NCBI GenBank assembly: GCA_027563935.2
Contig: CM050446.2
Coordinates: 125,256,499 to 125,320,498, forward strand
Direction of reading: 5' to 3'
Origin: Costus lasius
Lineage: Eukaryota; Streptophyta; Magnoliopsida; Zingiberales; Costaceae
Length of the DNA stretch: 64,000 bases
Shown here: in pieces, positions 48,587-60,983 of the stretch
Numbering within the stretch: position 1 is the first letter of the stretch
Layout: each line of letters begins with the position of its first letter
Program-made: the position numbers and the translations under genes
The notes under the pieces: model-generated
Databases searched by the model: none
What the model was told of the DNA's origin: nothing
Seen by the model: the letters and a program-made list of their open reading frames with translations, nothing else

Positions 48587-50249
48587 TGATGTAGGACGGG
48601 GATCTAAAACATTCAAACAACGATTTTGAAACCCGTTTTGATAGATAAGTAGATAATAAGCGAAAACCGGATTTAAACTAACGAGATTTTGAGAAACTAA
48701 TTTTTTTGTATTTTATAATAATAAAGGAAACCCGAGATTACAACTACTGAAAGTAGTAAATGCTGAAATTAAACTTACAGAGCGACCCTTGAGGATTGAA
48801 GGATCGTACCATCCCGTTCTTCACCAGTCCTACTCTGATGGAAGGTGTAGAGGTGGAGCTTACAAGCAAACACAAAGATCTGTACAAGTCACGGATTTAA
48901 TACACAAACAAAGACCAAGGGGGAGGTTAAGCCTCACAAATTCCCTTGTTAATCCTAAGTTATCTAGAGAAAGGGGAGGGAAGAAGGAGAGGGGCGCCAC
49001 TCCTAGATCCACACCAAACGCAAGCTACAAGTAGACAACTCAATATTAGTGTAGGAAAGAGTTTTTAAAATAAAGTGAAGAGACTATGAGAAGAGACTTA
49101 GCCGAATATGATGATGCTTCCATGTTGTTGTGAGGAAGAGGTGTCTTCTTCTTGTTCCAAACCGAGATGAAGAAAAAGGGGCCTCCTTGTAGTTGCGCCC
49201 ATCAAAGGGGGGAGTCCTTCTTGGGATTTCGGTGGAGAAGGGGAGAGAGGAAGAAGGTAGGCTCGGCCTTGGAAGAAATATTACTACTACTAATGGCTAC
49301 ACTAGCATTTACCTAGGAAACTAATAGACAATCTCATTTCATCCAAGCTAACGAAAATACATGAGAGGGGGTTACATTTATAGGCGAGATAGAGGGTGGG
49401 CAAGGTGGTCATTTGCCCCTTAGGCGCCACTTACAAAATAGGAGAGAAAAATTTAGCATTTAATTCAAGGTGTGAATGCAATTAAGTGTGGAAATTCTTC
49501 CTTTCTTTGGTGATGCTCTTATGGGAATTATTTGAATTTCGAATAGTGTCTTCAATGCTCCTTTGTGTTGGCAAGATGACTTCTTTCCATGATGGTTGTG
49601 GGCGCATGAATGAAGAATTCAAAATTTGAATCCCTTCCATAAATGCTTGGGCGGCAAGGTAAGATGGTAAGTCTTCATAAATGTCTTCCTTTGATTTTGG
49701 ATCTTGATGGATGATAATTTCGAAATCTTTCCTTGTTTGGGCTGGTGTGTTGGCGCCTATTCCTTGGATGGATAGTTGAGGTGGCTGATTATATCAAGGA
49801 GGGGGTGCCCAACAAAGATAGAAGCTGAGTTGGCAAGTGAGCTCATCAACACTGTGAGTTGCACTTTGAGTTGAAGGAGTTGAAGTCTTCTTTCCTTTCT
49901 TGAGCTGAACTTGTTGAGTGGAACTTGAGCTGACCTTGGAGTGGAGCTTGAGATAACCTTTAGCTTAAATGACCTGCCAAAAATATAACCAATGCAAGGA
50001 TGCACTATCCTACCATGATGCAAAAGTACATAAGAGCTACATGCATTACAATGCACAACCTACTACAATTGGACTTGCCATAATTGACTATATGATGCAT
50101 GGCTTTATTTGAAAACTTAAACTCACCTAAATGCCATGGAATGCAATGTAAAACAATAGAAAGCAAGTGAGCTCTAGGTGAACCCAAGTTGAGGAGGTTT
50201 CCTCCGAGCCCAAGCATGTCTCTTCAGAGCAGGGCTACTGCCTCCATCA
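48587..50249 (-). mobile_element. solo LTR inside gag-pol of the forward Athila-like element
   Basis: Starts TGATGTAGGACGGGG and ends GCCTCCATCA (1,663 bp, TGATG/CATCA termini). It is flanked by GTTCC (48582-48586) and GCTCC (50250-50254), a 5-bp TSD with one mismatch. Excision plus loss of one TSD copy returns the host gag-pol to frame. A TATA-like CTATAAATG on the minus strand (about 49376-49384) suggests minus orientation. No internal coding region remains. Short ORFs (48789, 49757, 50005) are not genes. Confidence 0.85.
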
Positions 50250-50254
50250 GCTCC

Positions 50255-52929
50255 TCAAAGATATACTGTCCAACAAGAGGAGGATAGAGAAGCAGAGGAC
50301 GGTAGCACTGACAGAAGAATGCAGTGCAATTATCCAAAATAAGCTACCGCCCAAGCTTAAAGATCCGGGCAGTTTCTCAATTCCGTGCAAAATTGGGAAT
50401 GTGCCTTTCGAGAGAGCCCTCTGTGACTTGGGGCCCAGTGTGAGTCTCATGCCACTTTCTGTCTTTCAGAAATTGGACATGGGAGATTTAAAGGCTACCT
50501 CTATTGCCCTGCAGTTTGCTGACAGATCTGTGCGACATCCAGTAGGGATAGTGGAAGATGTCTCCATTAAGGTTGGGAAATTTTTTGTGCCAGTAGACTT
50601 CGTGGTTCTCGAGATGTTAGAGGATTCCTGATTGCCCCTCATTTTTGGTAGGCCTTTCCTTGCTACCGCCGGGGTCGTGATTGATGTGAAGAATAGGAAG
50701 CTATCCCTGAATATTGGAGAGAACAGTTTGGAGCTTGAGCTTTTCTGCAGGTTTGAAGAGACCAAGCTTTTCTAGGTCATGTTGTCACGTCAATATTGTG
50801 GAAGACAACTTTGAGGTCCCGAGGGACATTGTAGACCCACTTGAGGCATGCCTCTTAGGCAACCTTGAGCATGTGGATGAAGAGTTATAAAAAGAGATAC
50901 ACAGTTATGCAAGGTTTTTGGATACGAGCCCTGGTATGGACCCACAGAAAGTCTAGGGTGAGGTTTTGGAAGTAATGATACAGAAAGAGCCAGTGAGGGC
51001 AGACATTGAGTTGAAGGCCCTACCCAGCAATTTGCACTATGAATTTCTAGATGAAGGTTCGTCTTGTCCCGTTATAGTCAGTTCAGATTTAACCGAGTCA
51101 GAGACAAGACGCCTACTTGACGAGCTTTGCGCCCACAGGAAGGTGATAGGCTATTCTTTGGATGATATCACTGGTATCAACCCATCAATTTGTATGCATC
51201 GTATTTTCCTTGAGAAAGATAGCAAGGCTTCCATTGAATATCAGAGAAGATTGAATCCAAATATGAAGTAAGTCGTTAAGAAGGAAATATTAAAGCTTTT
51301 GGATGTAGGGGTTATATACCCCATCTCAGACAGCGAATGGTCAGTCCGGTGCACGTCGTTCCAAAGAAGAGCGGGATCACGATGGTAAAGAATGAGAACA
51401 AAGAGCTAATTTCCACCCACACTGTTACCGGGTGGCGTATGTGCATTGATTACAGAAGGCTCAATAAAGCCACCAGAAAGGATCATTTCCCGCTGCCTTT
51501 CATCGACCAAATGTTGGAATGACTTTCAGCTAATTCATATTTTTTGTTTCCTTAACAGTTTTTCAGGTTTCTTGCAGATCCTCATCCACCCGGAAGACCA
51601 AGAGAAGACGACCTTCACGTGTCCCTATAGCACGTTCGCTTACCGGAGGATGCCGTTTGGATTATGCAACGCGCCTGCGATGTTCCAGCGATGCATAATC
51701 GCGATATTTTTTGAGTTCATTGAGGACATCATGGATGTCTTCATGGACGATTTTTCTGTTTATGGATTGTCTTTTGATAAATGTTTGACTAATTTGTCTA
51801 AAGTTTTACAGAGGTGCGAGGAAGTCAACTTGGTGCTCAATTGGGATAAGTGCCATTTTATGGTATGTGAAGGTATTGTACTTGGGCACCTTATTTCTGA
51901 ACGGAGAATCAAAGTGGATCGAGCGAAAATTGAGGTTATAAAAAGATTGCCCCCGCCGACCTCTGTCAAGGGAATCCGGAGCTTCCTCGGGCATGCCGGG
52001 TTCTACAGGAGATTTGTCAAAGACTTCTCTAAGATAGCTAGACCTTTAACTAATCTTTTGGTCAAGGATGCTATATTTGAATTTGATGAAAGTTGTTTAA
52101 TTGCTTTTCAGACTTTGAAGCGTGCATTGATAACCACTCCTATCATGCAGGCTCCCGACTGGTCCTTGCCGTTTGAGTTGATGTGCGACGCCAACAACTA
52201 TGCTGTTGGCGCGGTTCTTGGACAACGGAAGGATAAGAAGTTCCATGTGATATATTATGCTAGTCGGACCCTAAACGAGGCCCAAGTCAATTATGCTACG
52301 ACCGAGAAGGAACTACTAGCCATCGTGTTTGCCTTCAATAAGTTCTGCTCCTACTTGATTGATTCCAAGGTTATCATTTATACTGACCATGCAGCTATAC
52401 GCTACCTGATGAGTAAGAAGGATGCGAAACCAAGGCTGATTCGCTGGAGCCTTCTACTTCAAGGATTTGATATCAAGATTTGAGATAAAAAGGGTTCAGA
52501 GAACTCGGTTGCAGACCATTTGTCCAGATTAGTAAACGAATAGAGTGACGCAGAGAGACAGCTGAAGATTAATGATGATTTTCCTGATGAGCATCTTTTT
52601 GGAGTCACTAATATGGCTGCACCTTAGTACGTTGACTATGTTCTGATGTTTTTCCCCCTGACTTGACTTTTCAGAGAAAGAAAAAGTTTTTATCTGATGT
52701 GAAGCATTACTTCTGGGATGAGCCACTATTATTTCAGCGATGTGCCGATGAGCTGTATAGACGGTGCATTCCGGAGGAGTAAGTCAAGGACATTCTATTC
52801 CACTGTCATTCCTCTCCCTATGGTGGGCATGCGAGTGCCACCAAGACTGCTTTCAAGATCTTGCAATCTGGGTTTTATTGGCCGACTATTTTCAAAGATG
52901 CAAGAAGCTATGTTTTCAGTTGTGATCAA
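50255..52929 (+). pseudogene. Athila-like pol: protease, reverse transcriptase, RNase H, partial integrase
   Basis: The aspartic protease at about 50400-50640 has DLGPS where DLGAS is usual. RT spans about 51340-52000: [14 protein letters not shown], then [16 protein letters not shown] and the catalytic FMDDF (YVDD-type). RNase H spans about 52170-52480 with [20 protein letters not shown] and YTDHAA carrying the D, E and D residues. Integrase starts with an HHCC zinc finger and stops at CDQ, where the reverse element begins at 52930. Defects: stops near 50628, 50776, 51520, 52480 and later, plus a frameshift at about 51540. RT copies element RNA into DNA in cytoplasmic particles; this copy cannot work. 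Confidence 0.9.
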
Positions 52930-54521
52930 TGATAGGCCCCACAAGTGTACGGGTTCTATCGAAGTAGTAATAAGTATCGTCCTCAGGGAGCTTGGCGTCA
53001 AGTGCTAACCTTAAGCATCATTGAAAGCTAGATGATTTAAAATTTAATTCAGAAAACAAATGAACTACCTAAATAGACCTTAATTATCGACTCCAGAATT
53101 CGGCAACTAGTAGGAAGAAATATAAGTTTTACAAAGGTTTTGGACAATAGGTTTCACCTCGTCAGTTAAATAATATTGTAAAACAATGAATCAAGATTTA
53201 ATGTAAAGAAAATAGATTACCTTCTCTCGAAGCGTAATCTGACGGTAAATTGTTTAAGGCGATCAATCCTTCGGTATGGATTACCTTCTCTCGAAGCATA
53301 ATCCGGTGCCTGCTTAAGCTAATTTTCTACTCTCGTAGCAAAATTAACTTAAGAGAGACCCATTGAGCTCTATGATGATCGTGAATCCTCAAGTAACTTT
53401 GAACGACTCTCGTAATTCAAAGTCACAAGTTAGAATTGGGCAATCGAGTGTTACGATTCACCTCTCGGTACTCCTCGTAACACTTAATACACACAAATAT
53501 TTGGCCAAAATATTAATACGCAATGAGCACACCCAATAATAATAAGCAATTCACTTAATAAGTAATCTGAGATTCATACGATGTGTTTTACATTTAAAGA
53601 GATTTTCCAACGGGCTACGCCCAAGCCCCGAACAGGGATTTTACTCAACCAAATACATCATAAACACTTGAAAACCCTAAAGAATGAGTTCGAAAGTTGG
53701 GGAAATTACTAGTCGAGGTTAGGAGACGATGGATCTTGGGTTTCCTCTCGAAAGCCCCAAGGAAATCTGTTGAATCGAGTCCTCGAAGTCCCAAAATCGC
53801 TGTTTTCGCCCTAGCCGCGTTCTTCCCGGAATTGACCCCCAATAACCACCCAAAAATCTCGATTATATACTCCTTCCCAAGCTTTGGGCGGTTAGGAATG
53901 TTAATTGGGAATTTTCCTCAATTTTCTGGCATCTGGAGCGTCGAATTTGAGGAAAAACGAACGAAAGGTCGTGATCAGCGGACGCGATCACGGGCGTGAT
54001 AGCGAACACGGGCAGGCCGTGTCGGTCTCGGGCAGACTGCAGGTAAGTGAACACGGCCGTGCCTCTGGACACAGGCATACCGTGTTCTTCTCTGTAAATT
54101 TCGGAACACCCGAACACGGGCGCGACACGGCGGTGACAGCTTCGATGCATTTCATTGAGCACGGGCGTGACGAATGTCACGGCCAGGCCGTGTTCAACTC
54201 GTCCTTTGCAGATTCTGAAGCAGTGATGAACACGGCCGTGATCATGGACACGGGCAGGCCGTGTTCTTCATGGAAAACTCCAAAAACTCTGAAATTTTGC
54301 CTGTAACCTCGTCGAACTATGATGAATCTTTTCATAATATAAAATCTTCAAAATTCTTCACGAAAATGTAGAGAAATGATCTGCATTTCATAAATAAACG
54401 AAAAAGAGTGAAGATTCCATACTTTACAAGAAAAGATATCAAAATGTGACATAAAATAGAACTTAAGCCTATAATGATGGTAGAAACAAGACACTAAATC
54501 CTTTAAAATTGACACCTATCA
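52930..54521 (-). repeat. 3' LTR of a reverse Athila-like element
   Basis: On the plus strand it runs from TGATAGGCCCC to GACACCTATCA (1,592 bp). Read in reverse it ends in the U5 block seen in the other Athila-like LTRs. It carries CACGGCC/GGCCGTG motifs at 53977-54265. It is inserted in the integrase zinc finger of the forward element. The internal region of its own element continues to the right. Confidence 0.85.
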
Positions 54522-55361
54522 AAATATCACAGACTTAAAAGCTTGCTTGTCCTCAAGCAACTACTCTATCTGAAATAATCAGATATCAGAAAGACAGTAT
54601 GTACAAAAGTTAAGGTATGAACCTCATATGACAGCACTTAGACTCAATCCTAGGTTGAAGAATAAATTGAGATAAACTAAACTGCGAGCAAAGAATAATG
54701 TTCAAGGTCTAATCACAATTCTGAAAATAGGAAAATCACATAACTATGCTAAGATTATTCATACTCATCATTTCCTTCTGAACTCAGCCAATCAAGGGTA
54801 ATTGCACTAGATAACTTATTCAACACATTTTAACATGGAAACATGAATTTTCAATCGGCGGGTTCAAGCTACTTCCCTGAATTCATTTTCAACCTTGTCA
54901 CACGAAAGACAAACATTTGTGATGAATGCACCCCCGGTACTTAGTTAGAGAACGAACTCAGGGTGTATGCATCACATAATGCACACAAACTCATTTCTTC
55001 ACCCTAAAGTAGAAGAAAGAGGAGTTATTCACTTTTCCCACACCCTTTCTTTTCTCATGTCATCTTTATTCTTCTCTTTTTTTTTCGGCAGTGCCAAGTT
55101 AGATGAACCTTTGGGTCATTGTCACTTAGGTACCACTGCCCCTTTTTTTTGTTATGGTACAACCTAATGCAATCACGTTGATAAGCTGGTAAGAAGGACT
55201 ATAATAAATATGAATATGCCAAAACATAATACTGTGTAAGATATTCAGAAAAAGAAGGATTGACCATTTGAATCATCATGCAAGCCGCAATGAGCATCTC
55301 AATTACAATCTAAAACCACGGATTGCTAAGCATAAAAGCAGTCATGATAAGATGTTCAATC
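54522..55361 (-). mobile_element. 3' internal region of the reverse Athila-like element
   Basis: On the minus strand this ends at the 3' LTR. It contains TTGCTTGAGGACAAGC (about 54541-54560), a palindromic phrase typical of the 3' non-coding region of these elements, just before the polypurine region. No env-like or pol ORF is readable. The copia element interrupts it at 55362 after CAATC (55357-55361), so its gag and pol lie outside the window or are lost. Confidence 0.75.
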
Positions 55362-57315
55362 TGTTGGGAAACCCCGGGGACATTTTACAAATTTTCAGAG
55401 TCATGGTCATACATTTTACGCAGCGGAAGAATGTCCCCGAAATGGGCCGGTCCCAAAAACCCAGTGAAGATCGCAAGCAAGGGAGTCGACACGATGAGTT
55501 AGGAAATACCTTAAGAGCAATGTGGAGCGATGCCGATGTAGGCGTCCAAGTGTGCGCCCTCTACAGTCTCGCACACACGGATCTCTTGAGTTCTCTTCTT
55601 CCACGCCCGGTGCTAGCCTCGGGAAGAAGATCCAAGCCTTAGGGAGATGCTCTCCTTCACTTGCGCCACCAAGAGAGAGGATGCGCCAAGTTGAGAAGGA
55701 AGACTATCCAAACCACCAAGCACTAAAGCTCCTTGCGCCAAGAGGAAAGGAGGAAAAGCTTGCGGTTGTGGAGGAAGGAAGATGCGCCTCTTCACCTAGC
55801 ACTCGCCCCTCTTCAATGTTCACGCCTTCAAGGATTGATCATCATCGAAGAGGGGGCGACTAGGGTCACATTTATAGGGCAAGAGGCGGTTAGGGTAAGG
55901 GCTAGGATCATGACAAGTGTAGGGCTAGGATGAGGAGGTTTGAGATAAGGAAAGTCTCCAAGACATTTCCATAATTCTCATTCAACCTTTCCTTTTGTTC
56001 CCACGCCTTTCCTTGTGCGCCAAGGCCTTGCCTTGCACCTCAAGCAATGCCATAGAGGCATGCATTCCATCCTAGGAAGAGAGGGGAGGCGCCCTTTACT
56101 TCCATAATGAAGCAAAGGCGCCAACATGACCCCATTATGCCCTTAGGCGCCTAATGGTTCATGTTTCTCCCCATTATACCCTTTTAGCCTCTCTTCTCTT
56201 CATGAGAACTTGTCATTGGGCCTCATTGGATAATGAGCTAGCCCAAACATCATTGCATGGGTTGATTAAGCACTTGGATCCAATCCAATGCAACCCTAAT
56301 CCAAATGTGACCAACCATGGTCAAATACGGGTCAACCTGCCAAAAGTGAAGTTTGGCTCCAATAACATTCTTCCATCTCATCAGACCCATTGGCGCTGAT
56401 GAAATCTCCCAATTAGATCCGAGTTATCTAATAACTCGATCATAAGGCTTCCCGATCAATACGAGAACTCAAGTATCAAGGTGTGCGACCCTGTAGGTTC
56501 CTCTGACGCTGGCAGTGCTGACCAAAGGTCATCACAAGCAGTGAGTGGCACCTAGCAGTGCATCGCTGCTATCCAGGTCATTGGAATGGATATCGACATC
56601 GACATCCCCATCATCGCAACTAGGTACAGATGCATTACAGTCTCTTTACCGTACTGATATCCGATTGGACAAGTGTGTCACCACTTGTTTTCATCCAATC
56701 ACATGGCTATGACTAAAACAGGTTCTCACCTGGGTATGGCCATACACTCTCAGTCATAGAACCATAAAGGAGCTCCATGGATATCATACTTCCCTAGGGA
56801 AGGGGCAAATCCTATGTCTGTCCATTGATCTTCTTATACAGGTCGTACATGCTCAATAACAACTGTTATGACCTCCTAGCTACGGCAAAGTGTTAGGTTG
56901 TATCAAAACAAGTCCCTAACCATATAGAATGATCAATGACCTCAAGTCAAGGGATCAATGCATCTCCTGTCACTTATGAGGATAACTCATGACACCAAGT
57001 CATAGTCTCATAGCGGGTCTATCCAATATATCCTCCAATGATATACCCATGTGTCTGCGTTAGCACCACGTGCCTAACCAGCCCACATACCAGTCTCTCA
57101 AGTACCAGAGCTGTCCCATATCCACTGAGGTACATTGACTGGGGATAATTATTTGAGCACAGATCCAATCTGTCTCTAGGGACATTATCATGTAAGTACA
57201 CAGTCGCAGGTGTAGACAAACAATGATAACGACAATGCCAGAATGATATATAAATATCAATGTCAAGTAGTACATAAGTTGACCAAAACTAGGTCCTAGG
57301 GCATATACACCAACA
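55362..57315 (-). repeat. 3' LTR of the copia element
   Basis: TGTTGGTGTATATGCCC to GGGTTTCCCAACA on the minus strand, 1,954 bp. A TATA-like CTATAAATG lies at about 55871-55879 (minus). The visible 1.4 kb of the other LTR differs by 13 substitutions and one indel by my count. ORFs at 55268-55933 recur at 62754-63165 because both are LTR sequence; they are not genes. Confidence 0.93.
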
Positions 57316-57326
57316 ATCTCCCACTT
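57316..57326 (-). other. polypurine tract of the copia element
   Basis: AAGTGGGAGAT on the minus strand, directly before the 3' LTR start. It is the usual plus-strand primer of plant copia elements. Confidence 0.85.
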
Positions 57327-57336
57327 GCACTAAGAC

Positions 57337-60300
57337 CTAGAAGTTGAGGAATCTCAACCCCATATCTCTAGCGTGACCATCATGCTTCTGCTGTGCCAAA
57401 GCCTTGGTCAATGGGTCTGCCAGATTGTTCTCTGTGTCTACTCTGCTAATCTTGACATCACCTCTGTCAATGATCTCTCTGATCAGGTGAAATCTTCTGA
57501 GTATGTGTTTGGATCTTTGATGAGACCGTGGTTCCTTGGCTTGTGCAATTGCTCCATTGTTGTCACAGTAGAGTTCAATGGGATCTATTGCACTAGGTAC
57601 CACTTGAAGATCACATAAGAACTTCCTTATCCAAACAGCTTCTTTGGCTGCCTCAGAAGCAGCCACATACTCAGCTTCGGTTGTAGAATCTGCTATGGTG
57701 GATTGCTTGAAGCTCTTCCAGCATACAGCTCCTCCATTCATTTTGAACACGTAGCCGGCCTGCGATCTAAAGTCGTCAGGGTCAGACTGGAACGATGCAT
57801 CAGTATAGCCCTGCATACTGAGCTCTTCCTGTCCCCCATAGACTAAGAACAGATCCTTAGTTCTTCTCAGATACTTTAGGATGTTCTTTACAGCCACCCA
57901 GTGCTGCAGACCTGGATTGGATTGGTATCGGCTGGTTATGCTCACAGCATATGCCACATCTGGTCTAGTATATAACATTGCATACATGATCGATCCTACT
58001 GCCGAAGCATAAGGAATTCGACTCATGTCATCCCTCTCAGCTTGTGTTGTAGGACACTGGCTCTTTGAGAGAGTAAGGCCATGTCTCACTGGAAGGTATC
58101 CTTTCTTGGATTGCTCCATGTAGAACCTCTCCAGTACCTTATCAATGTAAGTACTCTGACTAAGGGCCAGAAGCCTCTTGGATCTATCCCGGTAGATCCT
58201 CACGCCTAGAATATAGGCGGCCTCCCCTAAGTCTTTCATCTCGAAACACTTCCCTAACCTTGTCTTCACAGCTTGAAGACTAGGGATGTCGTTTCCGATG
58301 AGCAGTATGTCATCAACATACAAGACCAGAAAAATTACCAAGCTCCCACTGAATTTTCTGTGTACACAGGCGTCATCTTCGCTTTTGATAAAGCCATAAT
58401 CTCTTACAGCCTCATCAAATCGAAGATTCTAACTTCGAGATGCTTGCTTTAATCCATAAATGGATCTCTTCAGCCTGCAGACCTTATTAGCCTCTGCAGG
58501 ATGGATGAAGCCATCAGGTTGTGACATATACACATCCTCAGTCAGCTTCCCGTTAAGGAACGCTGTCTTCACATCCATCTGCCATATCTCATAGTCATGA
58601 TATGCAGCTATAGCAAGCAGAATCCGAATGGATTTAATCATGGCAACTGGCGAGAAGGTTTCATCATAGTCCACCCCGTGGACTTGTTTAAATCCTTTAG
58701 CCACTAGTCTACCCTTATAGGTAACTATCTTGCCATCCATGTCTGTCTTCCTTTTGAAGACCCATTTACACCCTATGGGTTTTACCCCATCGGGCAGCTC
58801 AACCAAATCCCAGACTTGGTTAGCTGACATGGAATCCATCTCAGATCTCATGACGTCAAGCCATTTCTCGGAGTCCGGTCCACTGACCGCCTCATCATAG
58901 GTTCTAGGTTCATCCTCAATGATGAAGATTCCATCGTGTTGGGTCGGTAGCGACCCATACCTTTCAGGTGTACGACGAATTCTCCCAGACCTACGCGGGA
59001 CCTGTGTCTGAGCCTCAGGTTGCCTAGCAACCGGTGCAGGTGGCTCAGATTCCATCTCTTTGTCTTGTGCTTGCACTTGGACCTCATCCAAGTCAACTTC
59101 CTCCCACTAACTTCTTTCATAAGAAATTCTTTCTCTAGAAAGATAGCACCCCGAGCAACAAACACTTTGTTCTCAGTTGGGACATAGAAGTAGTATCCTT
59201 TAGTTTCCTTAGGATACCCCACAAACACACACTTATCAGATCTAGGTTCTAGCTTGCTAGAATCCTGACGTTTGACATAAGCCTCACATCCCCAGATCCT
59301 GATAAACGTGAGATTAGGGCGTCTCCCACTCCACACCTCGTATGGTATTTTGGAGACACTCTTAGATGGAACATTATTCAGTATCAGAGAAGCTGTTTCT
59401 AGTGCATGCCCCCAGAATGATGAAGGTAGAGTTGCATGACTCATCATAGATCGAACCATATCCAATAAAGTTTGATTTCTCCTTTCAGACACACCATTCC
59501 ATTGAGGCGTTCCAGGAGGAGTGAGTTGGGATATGATCCCACACTCTCTCAGATAGTCAAAGAACTCACCGCTCAGGTATTCTCCACCTCGATCTGATCG
59601 AAGAGCTTTAATGGATCTTCCAAGCTGGTTCTCTACTTCATTCTTGAACTATTTGAATTTCTCAAAGGATTCAGATTTATGTCTCATTAAGTAGACATAC
59701 CCATACCTACTGAAGTCATCAGTGAAGGTAATGAAGTAGTTGTGCCCTCCTCTGGCTTGTTTATTGAAGGGCCCACACACATCAGTATGTATGAGATCCA
59801 ATAAACCTTCTGCCCTCTCACCAATCTTGGTGAAGGGCGCCTTTGTCATTTTTCCTAATAAACAGGGTTCACAAGTATCAAATTCCTCCAAGGAACTTGA
59901 ATCTAACAATCCATTTGCATGGAGTTGTTGGATGCGATTCTTGTTTATATGGGCTAATCGACAGTGCCATAGGAAAGCACCAACTGAACCACTCAGTTTG
60001 GTCCTTTTATTGCTTATGTTACAAACAGAACTTTCCATATCCAAGATATACAGACCATTGCATAAAGTACCCTTCCCATATAACATATTTGCAAATGAAA
60101 AAGAACAGGAGTTCTTATTTATTTCAAATTTAAATCCTTTCCTTGCCAAGCAAGGAATGGATACAATGTTCTTAGTTAGCGAAGGTACACAAAAGCAATT
60201 GTCCAGTTCTAATTGAAGTCCAGAAGGCAAGGAGAGAGTCAAAACCCCTACAGCAACAGCAGCAACCTGTGCCCCGTTTCCAACGCGTAGGTCAATCTCT

Positions 60301-60983
60301 CCAAGCCGCACCGATCTACTTTTCTTGAGCCCCTGCATATTTGTACAAATATGAGCTCCACATGCGGTATCCAATACCCATGACATAGAAGTAGAAAGAT
60401 TGACTTCTGTAACATAGATACCTGAGCATGAAGACGAAGCCTTGCCTCTCTTCTTCTCATTCTGAAGCCGTACTATGTCCTTTATCATGTGAGGTGGTCC
60501 TCCACATGAGTAGCACTTATTATTCCTGACTCTCTCCATCTTTGTTTTCAATGTATTAGTTAAGCCCTTGGGCTTAACACACTGAATGTCTACTTTAGGA
60601 GGGTTGAGCTCAACCAATGCATCAAAGAGCTGCCTTAGACTAGAGATAATTTCAGAGGCACTCTTAGATTCATATTGCCCTCTTAGCTCGGGCGACATGT
60701 TGGTTAGCATCAATTGTGCAATCTCCAAAGTATCAGCTTGATGCTTATCATAAGCATCCTTCTCAGCCGCTGAGGCCAAGCATGGAAGTGGCTCAGGAAT
60801 TGGCTTCTCAAGGACATATAGCTTCCTCTCGAGCTTGAGCAAAATTCTCAAGTTCATATACCAATCCTTTAAGTTGGATCCAACCAACTTATCCCTTTCC
60901 AGGGTAGATCGCAGTGACCATCTGCCATTGTTCATTGTTCTACAACAACCAAGAAACAGCAGATTAGTACTACTTCGAATCAT
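57337..60983 (-). pseudogene. Ty1/copia gag-pol polyprotein (inactive)
   Basis: The minus strand from ATG 60983 reads a copia gag start (LVGSNLKDWYMNLRILLKLE), then jumps from the middle of gag to a damaged zinc knuckle (CYSCGGPPHMIKDI, last Cys lost). The jump is an in-frame deletion of central gag. The protease motif is LDTACGAH where DTG or DSG is expected. Next come the GAG-pre-integrase (LWHCRLAH...CEPC), integrase (HTDVCGPF, FTDDFSRYGYVYL, later SERRNQTLLDMVRSM), RT with LYVDDILL (58309-58320) and RNase H (YTDASF, TTEAEYVAASEAAKEAVW, LYCDNNGA). Defects: stop at about 59649, frameshift near 59100, stop at 58429-58431. RT and RNase H motifs themselves look intact. Confidence 0.92.

Larger units (their letters stand above)
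44974..52929 (+). mobile_element. Athila-like Ty3/gypsy element (forward), interrupted
   Basis: Order seen: 5' LTR 44974-46660, primer site 46667, gag from 46838, a solo LTR insertion at 48587-50249, then protease, RT, RNase H and the start of integrase, which breaks off at 52929 where a reverse element is inserted. The remaining integrase and 3' LTR must lie beyond the nested elements, outside the window. The coding region is dead through many stops and a frameshift. Confidence 0.85.

Noticed and set aside
55268..55933. Four ORFs identical to those at 62648-63165
   Set aside because: They are the two copies of one LTR; duplication comes from reverse transcription, not from a conserved gene.
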